A stretch of 9,635 nt of DNA from the NCBI GenBank assembly GCA_937919945.1, contig CALESY010000015.1, forward strand, positions 1-9,635, read 5' to 3'. Shown in pieces: positions 5,381 to 9,635 of the stretch; within the stretch, counting starts at the first letter, position 1, and each line of letters begins with the position of its first letter. The translations under genes and the position numbers were made by a program. The DNA is from an uncultured Chitinophagaceae bacterium. GTDB lineage: Bacteria; Bacteroidota; Bacteroidia; Chitinophagales; Chitinophagaceae. Under the pieces are notes generated by a model. That model did no database searches and was not told where the DNA came from. It was given only the letters and a program-made list of their open reading frames with translations.

Positions 5381-7996
5381 ATGGCAAAGAAGGAAATAGC
5401 TGAAACACCATTGATGAAGCAGCACAAGGAAATCAAAGCAAGGTATCCTGATGCTGTTTTGTTATTCCGCGTCGGCGATTTTTACGAAACCTTTGGCGAA
5501 GATGCCTTGATAGCTTCTAGCGTGTTGGGCATCACGCTCACTAAGCGTGCCAATGGTTCGGCATCACATATCGAACTGGCAGGTTTCCCGCATCATTCGG
5601 TAGATACCTATCTGCATAAATTGGTAAAAGCAGGCTACCGTGTTGCTATTTGCGACCAGCTTGAAGACCCGAAAGCTGTCAAAGGCATCGTAAAGCGTGG
5701 TGTAACAGAATTGGTTACCCCCGGCGTAGCGACAAACGACAAGTTGCTTGAAAACAAAACCAACAACTTTCTGGCATCGCTCTACTTATCAGATGCTATA
5801 TGCGGGGTAGCGTTTTTAGACATCAGTACGGGTGAGTTTTATACAGCACAGGGTAGCGAAGAGTACATGGATAAGCTGCTGCAAAGCTTTCAGCCATCAG
5901 AGGTATTGTTATCCAAAACACAGGTAAGACGTTTTAAAGAAAATATAGATGCCCGCGTATATACATTTCCTTTAGAGGAATGGATTTTTGCTGAGCAATA
6001 TACCTACGATTTGCTTTTAGGGCATTTCCAAACCCAATCGCTGAAAGGTTATGGCATAGAAGATATGAAGCCTGCCATTATAGCGGCTGGCGTAGCTATT
6101 CATTATCTGAAAGATACCGAACACCCCAATCTTCAACACATCAATACCATCCAACGTGTAGTAGCCGATGAGTTTATGTGGATGGACAGATTCACCATTC
6201 GCAATCTGGAATTACTACATAGTACCAATGAAAATGGCAATTGTCTGTTAACAGCCATAGACCATACATGTACACCTATGGGGGCCAGACTGTTGAAGCG
6301 ATGGCTGATATTTCCATTGTCCGATATTGCCCGTATTAATCATCGGCTGGATTTGGTTACCTATTTTATCAAAGAGCAAGATGTAAACCATGCCATACAG
6401 CAACTCATTAAACAAGTAGGTGATGTAGAAAGGTTAATAGGTAAAATACCACTTAAAAAAGCTAACCCACGTGAAGTATTGCAACTGGCGCGCAGTATGG
6501 AGTTCATGGAACAGGTAAAAAAGATATGTTCTGATAGTGATTATGATGCTTTAATGCGACTATCGCAACCACTGCAACCGTTAACGGATTTACATCATCA
6601 CATCAAGCAAATCATTACAGATGATGCACCGGCAGTAGCTTTAAAAGGTGGGATGATACGCGAGGGGGTACATTCCGAACTGGATGAATTGCGTACTATA
6701 TCGCGTAGTGGCAAAAACTACCTGCTGCAAATACAGCAAAAAGAAGCGGAGCGTACAGGCATTGGCTCATTGAAAGTGGCGTATAATAATGTTTTCGGTT
6801 ATTATCTGGAAGTAACCAATGCGCATAAAGATAAAGTACCTGCTGACTGGATACGAAAACAGACTCTTGCAAACGCAGAACGATATATAACACCTGAATT
6901 GAAAGAATATGAAGAGAAGATATTGGGTGCAGAAGAAAAGATACTGGCTATTGAAATGGACGTGTATCAAAAGTTGTTAACGGATATAGAACCGCATATA
7001 GCTCCTATACAAACCAATGCTAATATCATTGCTCAGTTAGATTGCCTGCTATGCTTTGCCAATATCGCAAAGCAATACAACTATCATCGCCCGGAAGTAG
7101 TAAAAGAAGCGGTGATTGATATAAAAAAAGGTAGACACCCCGTTATAGAACAGCAACTACCCCCAGGAGAGCAATATGTTGCTAACGATATATTATTAGA
7201 CAAAGACAACCAACAAGTCATTATACTAACAGGCCCGAATATGAGTGGTAAGTCGGCATTATTGAGGCAGACAGCCATCATTACACTCATGGCACATATG
7301 GGCAGTTTTGTACCTGCCAATGCTGCCACAATAGGGTTGACAGATAAGATTTTTACACGTGTAGGCGCATCTGATAACCTAAGTGGCGGTGAGAGTACTT
7401 TTATGGTAGAGATGAATGAAACTGCCAGCATCATCAATAACATCAGCGAGCGTAGCCTTGTATTGCTCGATGAGATAGGGCGGGGTACCAGCACCTACGA
7501 TGGTATATCTATTGCATGGTCTATTGTAGAGCACCTACACAACAGCCCTAACAAACCAAAGACACTATTTGCTACCCACTACCACGAAATAAATGAACTG
7601 GAAAACCAGTTGGATAGGGTAAAGAATTACCACATCACCCACAAAGAAACAGGCAATAAGGTCATTTTCCTTCGCAAGCTGGCCTCTGGTGGTAGCAGAC
7701 ATAGCTTTGGTATTCAAGTAGCCCGTATGGCGGGCATGCCTCCTTCATTATTGCAACGTGCAGATGAGATATTGGCACTATTGGAAGAAAAACACGCAGA
7801 TAAGGGCAGCACAACCAATAAAGTGAAGCAAATCAATCCGTTACCAAAGTTTCAGCTTAATATTTTTGATGGTGTAACAGATGATTTGCGCCGTGTACAG
7901 GACATACTGGATGCCACAGACATAAATACCTTAACCCCTGTTGAAGCATTGTTAAAATTGAATGAATTAAAGAACATTGTTAAGTCCTATAAATAA
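5381..7996 (+). CDS. mutS: DNA mismatch repair protein MutS
   Basis: A complete 871-residue MutS, the normal length for the bacterial family. It recognises mismatches and small loops in newly replicated DNA and recruits MutL. In order it has: the mismatch-binding domain with the Phe-Tyr-Glu motif (Phe34, Glu36, in VGDFYETFGE) that wedges into the mismatch; the connector; the lever and clamp domains (clamp around 483-520); and the C-terminal ABC-type ATPase. The ATPase has Walker A GPNMSGKS (618-625), signature NLSGGEST (666-673), Walker B LVLLDE (693-698) and His733 in ATHYHE. QLNIF (825-829) resembles a beta-clamp-binding motif. The final segment DINTLTPVEALLKLNELK is the conserved C-terminal oligomerisation helix region. 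ATG 5381 is chosen because MAKKEIAETPLMKQ matches the usual Bacteroidota N-terminus. No key residue is missing, so the gene should be functional. The neighbours are unrelated to repair. Confidence 0.98.
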   Translation: MAKKEIAETPLMKQHKEIKARYPDAVLLFRVGDFYETFGEDALIASSVLGITLTKRANGSASHIELAGFPHHSVDTYLHKLVKAGYRVAICDQLEDPKAVKGIVKRGVTELVTPGVATNDKLLENKTNNFLASLYLSDAICGVAFLDISTGEFYTAQGSEEYMDKLLQSFQPSEVLLSKTQVRRFKENIDARVYTFPLEEWIFAEQYTYDLLLGHFQTQSLKGYGIEDMKPAIIAAGVAIHYLKDTEHPNLQHINTIQRVVADEFMWMDRFTIRNLELLHSTNENGNCLLTAIDHTCTPMGARLLKRWLIFPLSDIARINHRLDLVTYFIKEQDVNHAIQQLIKQVGDVERLIGKIPLKKANPREVLQLARSMEFMEQVKKICSDSDYDALMRLSQPLQPLTDLHHHIKQIITDDAPAVALKGGMIREGVHSELDELRTISRSGKNYLLQIQQKEAERTGIGSLKVAYNNVFGYYLEVTNAHKDKVPADWIRKQTLANAERYITPELKEYEEKILGAEEKILAIEMDVYQKLLTDIEPHIAPIQTNANIIAQLDCLLCFANIAKQYNYHRPEVVKEAVIDIKKGRHPVIEQQLPPGEQYVANDILLDKDNQQVIILTGPNMSGKSALLRQTAIITLMAHMGSFVPANAATIGLTDKIFTRVGASDNLSGGESTFMVEMNETASIINNISERSLVLLDEIGRGTSTYDGISIAWSIVEHLHNSPNKPKTLFATHYHEINELENQLDRVKNYHITHKETGNKVIFLRKLASGGSRHSFGIQVARMAGMPPSLLQRADEILALLEEKHADKGSTTNKVKQINPLPKFQLNIFDGVTDDLRRVQDILDATDINTLTPVEALLKLNELKNIVKSYK

Positions 7997-8080
7997 GGTT
8001 GATTATAATATGGCATAATTTTATGGTGATTGCATGAACATAATATCCGTTTCAGACGTTTATTAATTACAATCACAAGT

Positions 8081-8770
8081 ATGAAAAAATTATTGTCGCT
8101 AGCGTATATCATGATAGCTTCTGCCCTTATAATACAAATGGCAAGTTGCCTTACACCACGTAAGGGTCCGCAAAAGTTGTATACCAAAACTGTTCAGGAA
8201 GGAAAAATATACGACGCCATCATTGTACCTGGCATACCATTTAATAATGGTAGTTGGGATAGTGTTATGAAAGCCAGAGTAATATGGTCTTGGGTGCTAT
8301 ATAAAAATGGGATTGCCAAAAATGTTATCTACTCCGGAGCAGCAGTTTATTCGCCATACAAAGAAGCGGTAATCATGGGCTTGTATGCAGAGCAGTTGGG
8401 CATACCAAAAGAGCATATATTTTATGATACTAACGCAAGGCATAGTACCGAAAATGTGTATTATTCATATTTAGTGGCAAAAGAGCAAGGGTTCAAGTCG
8501 CTAGCACTGGCAACAGATCCATTCCAATCTTTTATGCTCAAAGCTTTTTTGGAGAAAAGATTCGGTACACCCATTGCGCGCTTACCTTTTGTAACTGATA
8601 CTTTGGCCGCGTATTCATACCTTAATCCTAGGATTAATCCTCGCAAAGCTAAGGTGAACAACTTTGTTTCTATAACCGAGCAGGAATCATTCTTTAAACG
8701 TTTCCGAGGTACTTTAGGTAGAGATATTAATTGGGCTAAACACCCAGATGGAAAATTAGAAGCTTTATAA
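8081..8770 (+). CDS. YdcF/SanA-like (DUF218) lipoprotein
   Basis: A 229-residue protein of the DUF218 (YdcF/SanA/ElyC-like) family. Members are envelope-linked Rossmann-like proteins; some affect envelope polysaccharide or vancomycin sensitivity, but no reaction is settled for this type. Visible family marks are YDAIIVPG (44-51), YSGAAVYSPYKEAVIMG (84-100) with the conserved Ser-Gly and Glu95, ARHSTENVYYS (109-119) with Ser/Thr-Glu-Asn, and ATDPFQSFMLKAF (144-156). The N-terminus is a lipoprotein signal ending MASC (Cys23), placing the protein in the envelope. I start it at ATG 8081: the frame extends upstream to a TTG at 8030, but the extra 17 residues are polar and would put a bulky non-signal segment before the lysine-rich n-region. 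It lies 84 bases after mutS and is followed by a strong hairpin terminator, so it ends a transcription unit. Confidence 0.9.
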   Translation: MKKLLSLAYIMIASALIIQMASCLTPRKGPQKLYTKTVQEGKIYDAIIVPGIPFNNGSWDSVMKARVIWSWVLYKNGIAKNVIYSGAAVYSPYKEAVIMGLYAEQLGIPKEHIFYDTNARHSTENVYYSYLVAKEQGFKSLALATDPFQSFMLKAFLEKRFGTPIARLPFVTDTLAAYSYLNPRINPRKAKVNNFVSITEQESFFKRFRGTLGRDINWAKHPDGKLEAL

Positions 8771-8793
8771 GTAGGGGTGTATAATAATGTGGA

Positions 8794-8818
8794 TACAGGT
8801 GTGCCATGCACACCTGTA
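8794..8818 (+). terminator. Hairpin, probable intrinsic terminator after the DUF218 gene
   Basis: A perfect 11-bp inverted repeat (TACAGGTGTGC / GCACACCTGTA) with a 3-base CAT loop starts 23 bases after the stop codon. Flanking ATAATA (8781-8786) and TATTAT (8820-8825) could extend it as an outer stem across a bulge. The following GTATTATAT is only partly T-rich, so termination strength is uncertain. It separates the DUF218 gene from the ABC-F gene and its own promoter box. Confidence 0.7.
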
Positions 8819-8848
8819 GTATTATATGGTAGTCCGCATTGTTTTCAG

Positions 8849-8856
8849 TACCTTTG
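8849..8856 (+). promoter_or_regulatory. Bacteroidota -7 promoter box for the ABC-F gene
   Basis: TACCTTTG, followed by CA, matches the TAnnTTTG -7 consensus exactly. It sits 30 bases after the terminator hairpin and 66 bases before the ABC-F start. No clear TTTG -33 box is found at the usual distance. Transcription would begin near 8862, leaving a roughly 60-base AT-rich leader without Shine-Dalgarno. Confidence 0.55.
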
Positions 8857-8922
8857 CACCTCTTGAAACAGAACATATTAACTGTTTTTTCTTTTTGATT
8901 CTTTAATTTTTGATTAAGATAA

Positions 8923-9635
8923 ATGCTTTCAGTTTCTAATTTATCGCTTCGCTACGGCAAGCGCGTGTTGTTTGAGGATGTGAACATTCGCTTTACCGAG
9001 GGTAATTGCTACGGTATAATCGGTGCGAATGGTGCCGGAAAATCTACTTTCCTGAAAATACTTAGTGGTGAAATAGACCCCACAACCGGCAAGGTAGAGA
9101 TAGGTAAAGACCAACGCATGAGTGTATTAAAACAAAACCACTATGCGTATGACGAATTCACTGTACTGGAAACCGTTATCATGGGCAACGATAAGTTGTA
9201 TAAAGTGATGAAGGATAAAGATGCTATCTATGCCAAAGAAGATTTTACGGAGGAAGATGGTTTGAAAGCAGGTGAATTGGAAGGCTTATTTGCAGAAATG
9301 GATGGTTGGAATGCGGAGAGTGATGCTGCAACTTTATTGAGCAATCTCGGTATAAAAGAAGAATTCCACAGCCGATTGGTAAAAGAGTTGGATGGTAACC
9401 AGAAAGTACGTGTGTTACTGGCACAGGCTATATTTGGCAACCCTGACATATTGCTGCTCGATGAACCTACCAACGACCTAGACCTTGAAACTATATCCTG
9501 GCTGGAAGATTTTCTGGCAGATTATGATAAAATCGTTCTCGTAGTATCGCACGACCGTCACTTTTTGGATGCCGTATGTACCCACGTAGCAGATATAGAT
9601 TTTGGTAAGATTACCAAAATCTATATCTGCTACGT
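8923..9635 (+). CDS. ABC-F family ATPase, YbiT-type (3' end missing)
   Basis: The first 237 codons of an ABC-F protein, a soluble family of two fused ATPase domains without membrane segments. Characterised members bind the ribosome and act on stalled or antibiotic-blocked translation; the YbiT group's exact role is less clear. Visible are the first ATPase domain with Walker A GANGAGKS (34-41), the signature region ELDGNQKVRVLLAQA (155-169), Walker B DILLLDEP (175-182) followed by TNDLD, and the H-loop VVSHDRHF with His210. The signature has Asp-Gly-Asn in place of Ser-Gly-Gly, which I recall as usual in Bacteroidota YbiT-like proteins. E. coli YbiT has a similarly modified motif. The start MLSVSNLSLRYGKRVLF fits the family. 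The linker and second ATPase domain lie beyond the window. From about base 9611 the reading follows a fold-back palindrome, so the last six or so residues are probably not real. Confidence 0.92.
   Translation, partial: MLSVSNLSLRYGKRVLFEDVNIRFTEGNCYGIIGANGAGKSTFLKILSGEIDPTTGKVEIGKDQRMSVLKQNHYAYDEFTVLETVIMGNDKLYKVMKDKDAIYAKEDFTEEDGLKAGELEGLFAEMDGWNAESDAATLLSNLGIKEEFHSRLVKELDGNQKVRVLLAQAIFGNPDILLLDEPTNDLDLETISWLEDFLADYDKIVLVVSHDRHFLDAVCTHVADIDFGKITKIYICY
9584..9635. repeat. Perfect fold-back palindrome at the window end (probable artefact)
   Basis: The left arm 9584-9608 and right arm 9611-9635 are exact reverse complements over 25 bases, separated by the two bases GA. The right arm stops at the last base of the window. 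The fold point is a natural short palindrome, GGTAA-GA-TTACC, encoding the conserved Gly-Lys-Ile-Thr of the ABC-F protein. After it the protein reads KIYICY where family members continue with a Tyr-x-Gly-Asn-Tyr segment. This suggests template switching or self-priming during amplification or sequencing, or an assembly tip at a contig end. Confidence 0.9.

Noticed and set aside
7084..7494. 136-residue open frame on the - strand
   Set aside because: It lies opposite the highly conserved MutS ATPase domain and its composition reflects the complement of that coding sequence.
8026..8076. 7-bp inverted repeat GTGATTG / CAATCAC before the DUF218 gene
   Set aside because: The arms are short and separated by 37 bases, so this could easily be chance; there is no known regulatory pattern.
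8030..8080. TTG at 8030 as the start of the DUF218 lipoprotein
   Set aside because: It would add a polar 17-residue extension ahead of a perfect lipoprotein signal starting at ATG 8081.
8461..8811. 116-residue open frame on the - strand
   Set aside because: It lies opposite the DUF218 gene, has no recognisable domain or signal, and its start falls in the terminator hairpin; it is a shadow of the coding strand.

Overview
The window looks like a piece of a Bacteroidota genome, most likely from the Chitinophagales/Chitinophagaceae side. The DNA is moderately AT-rich and starts lack Shine-Dalgarno sequences. A Bacteroidota-type -7 box (TACCTTTG) precedes the last gene, and several proteins are lipoproteins of the short-signal 'CKK' style. 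MutS and the ABC-F protein also read like Bacteroidota members of their families. The assignment is by pattern recognition, not by search.

All seven genes lie on the + strand. Region 1 (start to 4463) is a compact run of four envelope genes. It holds three tandem paralogous FKBP-type peptidyl-prolyl isomerases (the first cut off by the window edge) and an M1-family zinc aminopeptidase whose ATG directly abuts the stop codon of the third FKBP. Each FKBP protein has two FKBP-like halves: a degenerate N-terminal copy and a canonical C-terminal copy. Export signals differ: the first two are lipoproteins, while the third has a cleavable signal peptide. Together these genes suggest a periplasmic protein folding and peptide-processing group, although a shared function is inferred only from proximity and spacing.

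Region 2 (4530-5303) is a lone lipoprotein of unknown function with a probable helical stalk and a carbohydrate-binding-module-like beta-sandwich. Region 3 (5381-7996) is a complete, intact mutS mismatch-repair gene. Region 4 (8081-8770) is a YdcF/SanA-like (DUF218) lipoprotein. It is followed by a strong hairpin that is a good terminator candidate, and then by a promoter -7 box for region 5. Region 5 (8923 to the end) is the 5' part of a YbiT-type ABC-F ATPase gene.

The last 52 bases form a perfect fold-back palindrome (25-bp arms, 2-base loop) that ends exactly at the final base. The encoded protein leaves the conserved family sequence at the fold point. This is most likely a contig-end or amplification artefact and should not be read as real gene sequence. 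There is no gene-free stretch longer than about 160 bases. I see no RNA genes, CRISPR arrays, insertion sequences or phage genes. The most unusual biology is the triplicated double-domain FKBP cluster joined to a peptidase.
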